Positions 1-9,978 of a DNA stretch of 64,000 bases are shown here, in pieces; positions within the stretch are counted from its first letter, which is position 1; each line of letters begins with the position of its first letter. The stretch lies in NCBI GenBank assembly GCA_021202075.1, contig JAJQDT010000121.1:28497-92496 (forward strand), given 5' to 3'. The notes under the pieces are model-generated. The model did no database searches, was not told the DNA's origin, and saw nothing but the letters and a program-made list of their open reading frames with translations. This DNA comes from Lachnospiraceae bacterium (GTDB lineage Bacteria; Bacillota; Clostridia; Lachnospirales; Lachnospiraceae). Both the position numbers and the translations under genes were made by a program.

Positions 1-869
1 TGTGTGCTGTTCCCAAGTCCCTTTCCAAAAAAGCCTCCATTGCCGATCGCGTACAGAGCCTGAAGAATCTGGTAGCCGCCGGAACTCGCATAGTCCTCCG
101 GGTGCAGCCACACCTGAATACGCGCAATCCGGAATCCGCCGCTGACATCTCCTGTGATAATCCAGGCAACCAAAAGCGCAACCCCCACTGCTCCTACACA
201 TGCAGCAATGACGAACGGCGCCGTCTTCGGATGCGCAATGAACACCAGTATAACCGTGATTCCCAATATAATGATCGCCGTGCTCAGATTGTCCGTAAAG
301 TAATAGGTGCAAAACGAGGATACCGCGCCGAAAAATATAATAACAGCGACTGGTTTGAAACCCTTGAGCTTGTACCCCATCTTCACGATCAGCGTCGGCA
401 AAAGTAAAATGACCGCAATCTTGGCCAGCTCCGCCGGCTGAAAGGAGAAGGAGTTCGTGCCCAGCCACCGCTTCGCACCATTGACCTCTCTGCCCACAAA
501 TTTCGTAATGACCAGAAGAATCGTAGAAATCACATAAATCGGAAGAGAAAAATCCGCCAGCCAGTGATAATCAATCTGCGAACCGATCAGTGCAAGCAGC
601 AGAGCCGCCGCGCTGATAATCGCCTGCTTGCGAAAATATACCATATCGTCATTATTTTCTACAATCGCCTCGTAGGCGCTGGAGCTGTACAACATAATCA
701 GCCCAAAGCAGGTCAGAAGAATCACCACCGCCAGCAGGTTGTAATCAAAATAATCCCGCTCCGAAATCGCTGTCCTGCTCACAAACAGATGATTCTTCGA
801 AGCCGTCTTTTTCGCAGCAGCGGGCTTCTTTTTCTGAACCGGCCGCAGGTTCGTCGTTTTTACCGCCAT
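1..869 (-). CDS. FtsW/RodA/SpoVE-family cell-cycle/peptidoglycan polymerase (SEDS), C-terminus truncated by window edge
   Basis: Minus-strand translation from ATG at 869 gives MAVKTTNLRPVQKKK..., multiple TM segments, and ...GGYQILQALYAIGNGGFFGKGLGNST at the edge, typical of SEDS proteins. Confidence 0.85.
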   Translation of the reverse strand, partial: MAVKTTNLRPVQKKKPAAAKKTASKNHLFVSRTAISERDYFDYNLLAVVILLTCFGLIMLYSSSAYEAIVENNDDMVYFRKQAIISAAALLLALIGSQIDYHWLADFSLPIYVISTILLVITKFVGREVNGAKRWLGTNSFSFQPAELAKIAVILLLPTLIVKMGYKLKGFKPVAVIIFFGAVSSFCTYYFTDNLSTAIIILGITVILVFIAHPKTAPFVIAACVGAVGVALLVAWIITGDVSGGFRIARIQVWLHPEDYASSGGYQILQALYAIGNGGFFGKGLGNST

Positions 870-1034
870 TTTTATCCCCTCTGTAATTCACTTCTGTAAC
901 TTCCCCTCTGTAAATGATGTCACGCGCTATCATAACATATCCCATCCGGATTTTCCAGTAGGAAATGCGGAAATCTGCAAATTTCTGCTTGACAGTCCCG
1001 GTCACTTTTGTTATGATGAAGTCACATATCAGAG

Positions 1035-2018
1035 ATGGAATTCTGGTATGCTTTTACCGGGGATCGTTCAAAAAATGCATTGAAAAAAGAACTTAAAAAT
1101 CTCAACTTGCTTGATAACTTCTTATTCGGAACAATGGTGATACATCCGGATTTTGGTGAGGAGTTTGTCAGGCTGTTACTGAAGACCATTTTTAACAGGG
1201 ATTTCGGCAGAATTACAATCATTCCGCAGAAGGAATATCCCGGCGCGGATACGAATTTCCATGGGGCTCGCCTGGACGTATATGTAGAGGCGGGCGCAAT
1301 GGAAGGCAGCCCTGAGGATGCCTCTGTCATTGATGTGGAACCAGAGCAGAATGACAGGGAAAAATATGTTGAAGTGTTGCCGCAGCGCACGAGATTTTAT
1401 CATGCGAAGATTGACGCAGTGAGCCTTAAAAGCGGCGCAGGTTATCAACATCTGAAAAAGGTGACGGTTGTAATGATCGTTCCCTTTGACCCGTTTGGAA
1501 AGGACAGGATTGTATACACAATCCGAAATATGTGCCAGGAAGAACCCGGCATGGCGTACGATGACGGTGCACGGACGATATTCCTATATACGAAGGGAAC
1601 GCGCGGGCGGTCGACGAAGAAACTGCGTGAGCTACTTCATTACATGGAAGACACGACAGAGGCGAATGCGGTGAATCCATTTCTGCAGAAAATTCACAGG
1701 ATGGTTGAGAAGGTAAAGATGGATAAGGAGGTGTCACTGGATTATATGAAAATATTCGAGCACGAGGAAATGATCCGTGATGAGGGGCGCGAGGAAGGCC
1801 GTAAAGAAGAGATGGCGAATACAGAACGGGAACGCCGCAGAGCCGAAGAGGCAGAGATAAAAATCATGGAGGCAAAGCAGGAAGCCAGTGCGGCAAAGCA
1901 GGAAGTCAGTGCGATCAATCAGCGGTTAGACCAGGCAATGAAAAAAATCCAGGAGCTCACGGATAAGCTATTCCAGCTGGAAAATGGAGAAGGCATAACA
2001 GCGGCGCGGAATGGATGA
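1035..2018 (+). CDS. Rpn family / PD-(D/E)XK nuclease-type transposase-like protein with C-terminal coiled coil
   Basis: ORF 327 aa; LLDNFLFGTMV...ARLDVYVEAG...DVEPEQND...YHAKIDA pattern of Rpn/PD-(D/E)XK proteins; coiled-coil tail with KQEASAAKQEVSA repeat. Confidence 0.75.
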   Translation: MEFWYAFTGDRSKNALKKELKNLNLLDNFLFGTMVIHPDFGEEFVRLLLKTIFNRDFGRITIIPQKEYPGADTNFHGARLDVYVEAGAMEGSPEDASVIDVEPEQNDREKYVEVLPQRTRFYHAKIDAVSLKSGAGYQHLKKVTVVMIVPFDPFGKDRIVYTIRNMCQEEPGMAYDDGARTIFLYTKGTRGRSTKKLRELLHYMEDTTEANAVNPFLQKIHRMVEKVKMDKEVSLDYMKIFEHEEMIRDEGREEGRKEEMANTERERRRAEEAEIKIMEAKQEASAAKQEVSAINQRLDQAMKKIQELTDKLFQLENGEGITAARNG

Positions 2019-2134
2019 TAACGATTAATTATACCCAAAAGACAAAAATGAGAATATATTGTTCTTCTGATTTTAACATCCGGCCACTCTGCGGCCGGAT
2101 GTTTGCATAATTCAATAAGCAAACACAAGGTGGA

Positions 2135-2557
2135 TTATTCCTCCCAAAACGCATATCTTGCTGTTTCTTTTGCATTCTTTTCAGCCTGCTCTCTTCTGTC
2201 GCTAGCAATATAATCTTCCAACACTTCCTGCTGATCAAACAATATAATCATAATATCCACAACCTCCTTTTCGCGACTGGTCAGATAATCTTTCAAAATA
2301 TTCCGGTTCTTACAAATCCGGATAGCTTCAGTAATAGCTTCTCTCGTCCTTCCGTATCTTTTGACCTGATTATTGATTACCTTTGTGAAAACAACATACT
2401 GATTGATAATGTCGCCTTCTTTGCCATCCACAACAACTTTCACGCGAACATCCAGTGCTGTCCGCTTACCTTCAAAAAAGGTTTCTGATAAAGAAATATA
2501 CTCCTTATCAATTACCGAATCGCCAGTGTAGATCACGTACAATTCAGGTTCTGGCAT
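2135..2557 (-). pseudogene. Truncated Rpn/PD-(D/E)XK-like C-terminal fragment
   Basis: 140 aa ORF (..YVIYTGDSVIDKEYISLSETFFEGK...) resembling the C-terminal half of Rpn-like proteins; no N-terminal nuclease part in frame. Confidence 0.5.
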
Positions 2558-2784
2558 ATGGACAAGTTTTTCTGAAAACAGGCTCTGCGAAGTCTGCTAA
2601 AAATAATCCTGCATATGAATTTTACACGATGTTTCAATTTCAGAAAAGCAAAAAGCACATTGAGCACTGATAATACGACAGAGCATCCCTTAGAGATTTA
2701 ATGGATCTATTCGAGAATCTGATATCCTTAACTTCCCATTTTTTACTCACTCACGGACGATTGGTGTCAGGAACCATTACAGTC

Positions 2785-3348
2785 TTAAACATCTATCCAC
2801 AGGATAAAATCCAGCTTTTTCACATCCGTAAGGCCCGAGTGAGGATAAGTATTATCAAACAATCGGATGAGCGCCTGTCCCCCGTTAGATTCCAAATACT
2901 CATAAAATCTGCAGCAGTAGTCGTGATACACCTTTATCACTTCTTTCTGCCGGACTTCTATAGACTTACCATAACTGGGTACCTTCATTCCAAAATGCAG
3001 CACGGAAACATTCCTGTCCCATATAGGCTTAGCCGGATCAATTACATGAACCAGCTTACTTGAAAATGATACCTCGAGCTTGCCGTTGGCGCTTTTCAGT
3101 TCTTCCAATGCCTCCTCAAATGTGGCTCCGATATTCTTTCGTGCCTCCAAAAACAAATAGAACTTATCGTAATACAAAGGTGTTCTGGAACGCATAACAA
3201 AAAATCGATTGAATGTACGCCGGAAATCCATATCTGTCGAAACATCCGTCTGATGGAGAGCCGCCATAATTTGTTTGTATTTATTCATGCCGTCTAACAG
3301 CTTTCCGTTGTCGGATAGCAGTTGCTCCGCCTTTTGTATGCTCAACAT
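2785..3348 (-). CDS. Conserved hypothetical protein
   Basis: 187 aa ORF with coherent protein-like composition; lies just downstream of an HsdS remnant. Confidence 0.6.
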   Translation of the reverse strand: MLSIQKAEQLLSDNGKLLDGMNKYKQIMAALHQTDVSTDMDFRRTFNRFFVMRSRTPLYYDKFYLFLEARKNIGATFEEALEELKSANGKLEVSFSSKLVHVIDPAKPIWDRNVSVLHFGMKVPSYGKSIEVRQKEVIKVYHDYCCRFYEYLESNGGQALIRLFDNTYPHSGLTDVKKLDFILWIDV

Positions 3349-3408
3349 AATTTTTATCCTTTTGCTTATTATTATCCCTCTTCTTGATTCTGCGGCAATC
3401 CAACTACA

Positions 3409-3720
3409 TCATGCTAATGCCCACTTTAAGAGTTCCTCCGCACTCTCGTCCTCCGGATCATTTGTGCCAAGTTCCCCTCGGAACGCTTTTGCCAAAATAG
3501 ATTTCTTCATAACCTCAATAGCATCTAACGTTACTTCAACTTTTTCTTTTACCTCTGCTTCTTTGGCGATGTAATTATCAAGGATGAGGACAATCTCAGC
3601 TTGTTCATTAAGTAACGGTACATCAAAGCTATATGCGCCGATTTTTTTTGCATTAATATTTGACTGATTTACCCCGTCTGTTTTAACCAAATCCATTATG
3701 ATGCAATCAACCGGCATCAT
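3409..3720 (-). pseudogene. Type I restriction-modification specificity subunit (HsdS), C-terminal remnant
   Basis: GVNQSNINAKKIGAYSFDVPLLNEQAEIV...MKKSILAKAFRGELGTNDP is the characteristic HsdS C-terminal TRD/coiled-coil sequence; only ~103 aa remain. Confidence 0.75.
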
Positions 3721-3808
3721 CCAACAAAAAGCAAACTAAATCCGTATCGCCATGGCATGTATCTATTATAAAGATTCCCTGTATTTACTGTCAACCGTCA
3801 GTTTTCTT

Positions 3809-4060
3809 TTAAGCATCATCGAAGTTCCTTCCTCTAAAAATAACCTCCGCCGCCTGTAAGGCTTTCCAGGCAAGCTCAAAAGAAAGGTTGAACTGGCCAA
3901 TAACTCCTGTCCTGTAAATAACGTTATTATCAGCCATTGCAAAATCTGCGGCCTTTAAATCACTTAGACAATTCGAAAAATTATCACCTTTTTCGCAATC
4001 ATTTGTGTACATGTATGTTATTCCTTCAAAAACGCAAAACCCAAGGATATCTGACTGCAC
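3809..4060 (-). pseudogene. Nucleotidyltransferase substrate-binding (HI0074/HepT-like) protein fragment
   Basis: 83 aa; GVIGQFNLSFELAWKALQ motif typical of HI0074-type proteins; C-terminus missing. Confidence 0.5.
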
Positions 4061-4223
4061 CTATTTTAACACCCGACCATGGTCATAGCAAGCCAAAATG
4101 AATAATCCCACGCACCTGTGTCACTCATTTTTTTCCAAAAAAATCCGACGTTACAGGGATTCCCCCACGAACGTCAGATTTTATGTTTCGATCAAGTCCA
4201 CTATGATTCGTTTTACACCAAAT

Positions 4224-4255
4224 AAAAAAGTACCATCATACGACAGTACTTTTTT
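4224..4255. terminator. Bidirectional intrinsic terminator downstream of tsf
   Basis: AAAAAAGTAC-loop-GTACTTTTTT inverted repeat 65 bp past the tsf stop. Confidence 0.65.
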
Positions 4256-4320
4256 TAGTAGATTTTTCGCTATCTCATTCCAAAAAAACACGCAAACTTT
4301 GCTTTAGGATCTTCGTCAAA

Positions 4321-5262
4321 TCAGTTGCCTGCCATCTGCTTTGCAACCTCTGCCGCGAAGTCCTCCTGCTTCTTCTCGATGCCCTCGCCGGTCTCATAGC
4401 GCACAAAGCCCTTGATGGTAATGTTCGCGCCATTTGCTTTCGCAACCTGTGCCACATACTGGCCGACGGACTGTTTGCCATCCTCCGCCTTTACATAAAT
4501 CTGGTCGAGCAGGCAGATCTCCTTGAGTTCCTTTTTCACACGGCCCTGAATGATGCCCATGATGACCTTCTCCGGCTTCTGGGACTCTTTCGGATCGTTC
4601 TTAATCTGTGCGAGGAGGATCTCCTTCTCATGCTCGATATAGTCCGCGCTCACTTCTGCATCGCTGGTATAGAGCGGCTTGAGCGCTGCGACCTGCATCG
4701 CCACATTTTTAGCCATCTCTTTGATCTCATCATTCACCACGTCGGTCACGACATCCACCAGGACGCCAATCTTGCCGCCCATATGCGTATAGGAAGCAAT
4801 GAATCCGTCGTCCTCTTTCACCTTTGCAAACCGGCGAATGTTCATGTTCTCACCGATGACAGCGATCTGACCGGCCAGTGCCTCATTCACGGTCTTGGTC
4901 GTGTCAAACTTCCACGGCTCCGCGAGGAACGCCTCAATATCCGCTGCCTTCGTCTCCATTGCCTGCTCCGCAACCTGCGCCACATAGCCCTGGAATTTCT
5001 CGTTCTTTGCCACAAAATCGGTCTCGGAATTGACTTCTACCGCCACTGCGCTCTTGCCATCCTCCGATACCAGCACCTTCGCCAGACCTTCCGCCGCGAT
5101 TCTGCCAGCCTTCTTCTGCGCCGTCGCCAGGCCTTTTTCTCTCAGCCACTCAACAGCCTTATCCATATCTGCGTCGGTCGCCGTCAGCGCCTTCTTGCAG
5201 TCCATCATGCCGGCGCCTGTCATCTCTCTTAACTCTTTTACCATTCCTGCTGTAACAGCCAT
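4321..5262 (-). CDS. tsf: Elongation factor Ts
   Basis: MAVTAGMVKELREMTGAGMMDCKKAL...; adjacent to rpsB. Confidence 0.98.
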   Translation of the reverse strand: MAVTAGMVKELREMTGAGMMDCKKALTATDADMDKAVEWLREKGLATAQKKAGRIAAEGLAKVLVSEDGKSAVAVEVNSETDFVAKNEKFQGYVAQVAEQAMETKAADIEAFLAEPWKFDTTKTVNEALAGQIAVIGENMNIRRFAKVKEDDGFIASYTHMGGKIGVLVDVVTDVVNDEIKEMAKNVAMQVAALKPLYTSDAEVSADYIEHEKEILLAQIKNDPKESQKPEKVIMGIIQGRVKKELKEICLLDQIYVKAEDGKQSVGQYVAQVAKANGANITIKGFVRYETGEGIEKKQEDFAAEVAKQMAGN

Positions 5263-5444
5263 TTCCCACAATCCTCCTGAAGTTCTGTTTTTGGTATCCC
5301 GTCATTTGAAATAAAGTCATTTGGGATAGCGTAATTCAGAATTCTCTATCCTCGAATTCATCAACTATATATGCCGTATCTTAAATGCAGTTGTCCGCAG
5401 TCTTTTATCAAAAGACTGCGAACCGAACAATTCGAAAGCAATGC

Positions 5445-6191
5445 TTAGAATGCTTCTACCGGTGCTTCCTCGTAAGCTTCTTCCGCTTCTGCCGGCACTG
5501 CCTCTTCCATTCCCTGCTTTGCCTCTACAATCGCGTCCGCCATCTTCGATACAATCAGCTTGACCGCACGGATTGCGTCGTCATTGCCCGGGATCACGTA
5601 ATCCAGCTCTTCCGGATCGCAGTTCGTATCACAGATACCGATCAGCGGAATACCCAGGGTATGCGCTTCCTGTACACAGATATGCTCTTTCTTCGGATCA
5701 ACTACAAAAATAGCATCCGGGATTCTCTTCATCTCTTTGATGCCGCCGAGGTTCCGGTTCAGCTTCTCCATCTGCTTTTTCAGGGCAATGACTTCCTTCT
5801 TCGGCAGACGGTCAAAGGTTCCGTCCTGCTCCTGCCGCTCCAGATCCTTCAGATATTTGATTCTGGACTGAATCGTCTTAAAGTTTGTCAGCATACCGCC
5901 GAGCCATCTCTCATTTACATAGAACATGCCGCAGCGCTCAGCCTCCGCCTGAACCGCGTCCTGCGCCTGCTTCTTGGTGCCGACAAAAAGAATCGTGCCG
6001 CCATTCGCAGTGATATCCGCGACCGCTCTGCAGGCCTCGTCTACCTTCACAACCGACTTCTGAAGGTCGATGATGTAGATGCCGTTGCGCTCTGTGTAGA
6101 TGTACTCTGCCATCTTCGGGTTCCATCTTCTGGTCTGATGACCAAAGTGAACACCTGCTTCCAGTAACTGCTTCATTGAAATAACGCTCAT
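5445..6191 (-). CDS. rpsB: 30S ribosomal protein S2
   Basis: [27 protein letters not shown]... classic S2. Confidence 0.99.
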   Translation of the reverse strand: MSVISMKQLLEAGVHFGHQTRRWNPKMAEYIYTERNGIYIIDLQKSVVKVDEACRAVADITANGGTILFVGTKKQAQDAVQAEAERCGMFYVNERWLGGMLTNFKTIQSRIKYLKDLERQEQDGTFDRLPKKEVIALKKQMEKLNRNLGGIKEMKRIPDAIFVVDPKKEHICVQEAHTLGIPLIGICDTNCDPEELDYVIPGNDDAIRAVKLIVSKMADAIVEAKQGMEEAVPAEAEEAYEEAPVEAF

Positions 6192-6619
6192 GTCTTTTCT
6201 CCTTTTGGTTAGATTCTTCCGTGCGCTTCTTCTCCCGCAGAGACCTGCAGCCTGCAGTCCAGACTCCCGTTCATTCGCATACGGTCAGAAGAATCTCTCC
6301 AGCCCTCGCGTACGAACAGGAAAATCTCTCCGGCCTTCCCATGCAGTCAGAAAAATCTCTCTGACCCTTTGCTTTGAAAACCGGAACCGGCAGCCCGCCA
6401 TGGCACCTTCTGTGGAATCATCACACGTGTTTGATCGTCAACTTTGCAAGTATAGCACAGGTAAATGTAGAATGACAAGCCTTTTTTTGCTTTTCATTGC
6501 CATTTTTTTACTTTTCGTTGCCATATTTTTTGACCTGTAACGACATTCTTTTTTGCTGTTTATTTCTTTTCATTGCCATTTTATCGGATTTTTCAGTAAA
6601 TCGTCTTGCAAAAGCGGCT

Positions 6620-6718
6620 GTGTCAGAAGGGTATCTGAAGGGTATTTGAAAAGTATCTGAACAGTATCTGATGAGTATCAGGATGGTGTCAGAAAGGTGT
6701 CAGAAAGGTGTTGGCAGG
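6620..6718 (+). repeat. Nine consecutive 11-bp direct repeats (consensus GTATCTGAARG / GTGTCAGAAAG)
   Basis: gtgtcagaagg gtatctgaagg gtatttgaaaa gtatctgaaca gtatctgatga gtatcaggatg gtgtcagaaag gtgtcagaaag gtgttggcagg, exact 11-bp register, ends 41 bp before the ATG at 6760. Confidence 0.9.
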
Positions 6719-6759
6719 AATAAAATAATGATATCACAGAAACGGAGGATTTTACAGAT

Positions 6760-8037
6760 ATGGCAGCATTAACAGAAAATAACCATTCCGCATCCGCACA
6801 GGCAAATGATTATCCGGACGTCGGCACTCTTCAGGTCACCGCACTGTCAGAACAAAACCTTCCCATCCGGAATGCGATTGTTGATATCTCTTTTACCGGG
6901 GATCCGGACGCAGTCGTCGAAGAAGTACAGACGGATCCAAATGGGCAGACCGAACCGATCGCGCTGGCGGCTCCGCCGGTGGAATACTCTCTGGAGCCTT
7001 CTGAACGGCAGCCTTACGCAGAGTATACGATTCGGATCACTGCTCCCGGCTTCGAGCCGGTGACGGTCAGCGGAACAGAGATCCTCAGCGGTCAGCTTGC
7101 ATTGCAGAGCGTCACGCTCCGTCCGTCTGATCCCGGGGAAGCTCCGGATACCATTGTCATACCGGAGCACACACTGTACGCCTACTATCCGCCGAAAATC
7201 GCCGAAGCTGAAATCAAGCCGGTCCACGCAAGCGGCGAGATCGTGCTGGATCAGGTCGTCATACCGGAATATATTGTCGTCCATGACGGAACGCCGCAGG
7301 ATTCGACCGCGCGCGATTATTATGTCCAGTACAAGGACTATATCAAAAATGTCGCCAGCAGTGAGATCTATTCAACCTGGCCGTACGCGACACTGGCCGC
7401 GAACATTCTCGCCATCCAGTCCTTTACCCTGAACCGCGTCTACACGGAATGGTACCGGAATAAATCTTACAATTTCACGATCACTTCTTCCACTGCCTAT
7501 GACCAGAAATGGGTCTACGGAAGAAATATTTTTGAGAGCATCTCCGATGTGGTCGACGACCTGTTTGAAAATTACCTCTCGCGTCCGAACGTAAAGCAGC
7601 CGATCCTGACCCAGTACTGTGACGGTTCCCGCGTGACCTGCCCGCAATGGCTCTCCCAGTGGGGAAGCGCCTCACTCGGAGAGCAGGGATATACCGCTTC
7701 CGAGATCATTCGCTATTACTACGGGGAGGATATGTATATCAACACTGCTGAGCTAGTCACCGGAATTCCGGCATCCTATCCGGGCTATCCGCTCTCCATC
7801 GGCTCCGTCGGTGCGGATGTGCTGAAAATACAGGAACAGCTGAACGCCGTTTCCAGCCATTATCCGCTGATTCCGAAGCTTGTCCCGGATGGTATCTTCG
7901 GCGAGGCAACACAGGCAGCGGTTCGAACCTTCCAGTCCGTTTTTGGGCTCACGCAGGACGGAATCGTCGGAAGCCGGACCTGGTACAAACTATCCGATAT
8001 CTATGTGGCCGTGACCCGGATGGCGGAGGGCATATAA
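6760..8037 (+). CDS. Cell-wall/spore-type protein with degenerate SpoIID-like region and C-terminal peptidoglycan-binding domain
   Basis: YKDYIKNVASSEIYSTWPYATLAANILAIQSFTLNRVYTEWY resembles SpoIID-like domains; C-term IGSVGADVLKIQEQLNAVSS...DGIFGEATQAAVRTFQ is PG_binding_1. Confidence 0.8.
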   Translation: MAALTENNHSASAQANDYPDVGTLQVTALSEQNLPIRNAIVDISFTGDPDAVVEEVQTDPNGQTEPIALAAPPVEYSLEPSERQPYAEYTIRITAPGFEPVTVSGTEILSGQLALQSVTLRPSDPGEAPDTIVIPEHTLYAYYPPKIAEAEIKPVHASGEIVLDQVVIPEYIVVHDGTPQDSTARDYYVQYKDYIKNVASSEIYSTWPYATLAANILAIQSFTLNRVYTEWYRNKSYNFTITSSTAYDQKWVYGRNIFESISDVVDDLFENYLSRPNVKQPILTQYCDGSRVTCPQWLSQWGSASLGEQGYTASEIIRYYYGEDMYINTAELVTGIPASYPGYPLSIGSVGADVLKIQEQLNAVSSHYPLIPKLVPDGIFGEATQAAVRTFQSVFGLTQDGIVGSRTWYKLSDIYVAVTRMAEGI

Positions 8038-8147
8038 AACTCAGAATATCAATCATGCAGCACAAAGCCTCCGGCATCCACATGCGGGGACTGCTTTTGC
8101 GAACTGATTTTGCAGACTGATTTTGCAGACTGCATTTATTCCAGAAA

Positions 8148-8597
8148 TTATTCCAGAAATTTTTTCAGTTCATCCATAAATGTGTTGACATCCTTAAACT
8201 CCCGGTAAACGGACGCGAAGCGAACATAGGCTACCGCGTCCAGTTCCTTCAGCCTGTCCATGACCATCTCCCCGATCACCTTGCTGGCAATCTCCTTTTC
8301 TTCCATATTGAAGAGATCCCTCTCGATCAGCTCCGCCACTTCATGGATCTCCTTAACCGGAATCGGGCGCTTATAGCAGGCGCGCATCATGCCGGATTCC
8401 AGCTTATTCCGACTGTACTGTTCCCTGCTTTGATCTTTTTTAATTACCGTCAGTGGAATCGACTCTACCTTCTCGTATGTTGTAAACCGCTTGCCGCATA
8501 CATCACACATCCGGCGCCTGCGGATGGAAGTACCGTCATCCGCAGGTCTCGAATCTACCACCCGGGTATTATCCTGATTACAAAATGGACATTTCAT
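8148..8597 (-). CDS. nrdR: Transcriptional repressor NrdR
   Basis: MKCPFCNQDNTRVVDSRPADDGTSIRRRRMCDVCGKRFTTYEK. Confidence 0.98.
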   Translation of the reverse strand: MKCPFCNQDNTRVVDSRPADDGTSIRRRRMCDVCGKRFTTYEKVESIPLTVIKKDQSREQYSRNKLESGMMRACYKRPIPVKEIHEVAELIERDLFNMEEKEIASKVIGEMVMDRLKELDAVAYVRFASVYREFKDVNTFMDELKKFLE

Positions 8598-8765
8598 GAG
8601 GCTGCCTCTTCTTTCTAAATAAAAATATGCCGGAGCATCTGTGCTCCCGTACATCTCTGTACCCCTGTGCATATATACACAAACTATCTGGTTTCAGCAA
8701 AGCATCTGAAGCACTTTGCTATCTGAAAGTATAATAGAAGTTTGCCTTTGTGTCAACAAAGGATA

Positions 8766-9887
8766 TCAGGAATTTCTTTTTCGCAGGGTTCTTTTTCGCA
8801 GGTGACAGACCGCGAACAGGTCAAGCGCCATAGCCGGAAACAGGAATCGCAATGCCTTCTCAATAATCATTCGCAGCTCCGAAATACTCTCGCAGCCCAG
8901 GAGCGCAGCAGCAAACCCTGCGGCTCCTTCTTCCTGCCCGGCGTCCGGCTCATCTGTTTTTGATAATTCCATTCCGGCTGCCGCGGAAGCATCCGTCCAG
9001 TCAGCTCCTGCTTCATCAGAATCGTCATCAGCGGTCTCCCCGGTTCCATCCGCCCGCCTGCAAATGACAAGATAGCGGTATTTGCCGTGGCTCATATAGG
9101 GATGGCAGGTAAGCAGCGTGATCTGGTCTTTCCCCGGGACAATCAGAACCGATTCCACGTCATCCGGACTGACAATGCGAATCTCCTCAACTGTATAGGT
9201 CATGGTTTCCCAGGGATTTGTCACATAGACCGCATCTTGCTCCTTCAGCTTTTCAATTTCCCGAAAATATGGCATCCCGCTGTATCCTCTGTGACCGGCG
9301 ATCACGCAGTTCGTGCTCTCCCCTCCGATCGGCATGCTGGTCTCACTGAGGACTGCGGCGCCCTTCGACAGATTCTCCGTCGTCGCCCCGATATACAGAG
9401 GAAGCGTCACATCCATAGCCGGGATCCGGATATAACCGACCGCCCCATCTTCCGTCGTTATTCCATCCAGATCAATCGGCTCCTGCGCGTAACTCCACGC
9501 ATCCACCAGCTTCTGCCCATTCTCCGCCAGTTTCTCGTTGTACTCCTGCATGCTCCTGTAAAGCTCCGCGAATTGCCGCTGTTCGTCAGCAGATTCCTGA
9601 TCCTCATATTTCTCCTTCTCAATTTCCTCTCCATTTTCCTCACCATTCTCATATCCCTGCCATCCGTCGTCCGCATTCGTGCCTTCTTTCTCTGTTTCAT
9701 CCCGATCATATTCCTCAAATTCAGCAATCAGCCTGTTTGTCCGCCATTCCAGCTCCCACTCACGGATGTCTGGATACAGATAGATCCCAATCCCGAAAGC
9801 GATCACCAGAATGCCAAGGAAAGTTTTTCCTGTCTCTGTCTGCTTTCTTAAATGCGATTGTATTCGTAATTTTCTTTCCCGTGCCAT
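8766..9887 (-). CDS. Class C (pilin-type) sortase
   Basis: VIAGHRGYSGMPYFREIEKLK...ITLLTCHPYMSHGKYRYLVICRR: catalytic H, TLLTC and R; C-terminal TM segment. Confidence 0.92.
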   Translation of the reverse strand: MARERKLRIQSHLRKQTETGKTFLGILVIAFGIGIYLYPDIREWELEWRTNRLIAEFEEYDRDETEKEGTNADDGWQGYENGEENGEEIEKEKYEDQESADEQRQFAELYRSMQEYNEKLAENGQKLVDAWSYAQEPIDLDGITTEDGAVGYIRIPAMDVTLPLYIGATTENLSKGAAVLSETSMPIGGESTNCVIAGHRGYSGMPYFREIEKLKEQDAVYVTNPWETMTYTVEEIRIVSPDDVESVLIVPGKDQITLLTCHPYMSHGKYRYLVICRRADGTGETADDDSDEAGADWTDASAAAGMELSKTDEPDAGQEEGAAGFAAALLGCESISELRMIIEKALRFLFPAMALDLFAVCHLRKRTLRKRNS

Positions 9888-9978
9888 TTTTCATCTCTCT
9901 CGCCAGTGCGGATTTTCAGTTATCAGTTTTTCAATCACAGTCATTGGTTTTTCTAACATCGGTTTTTCCATTTCCATG

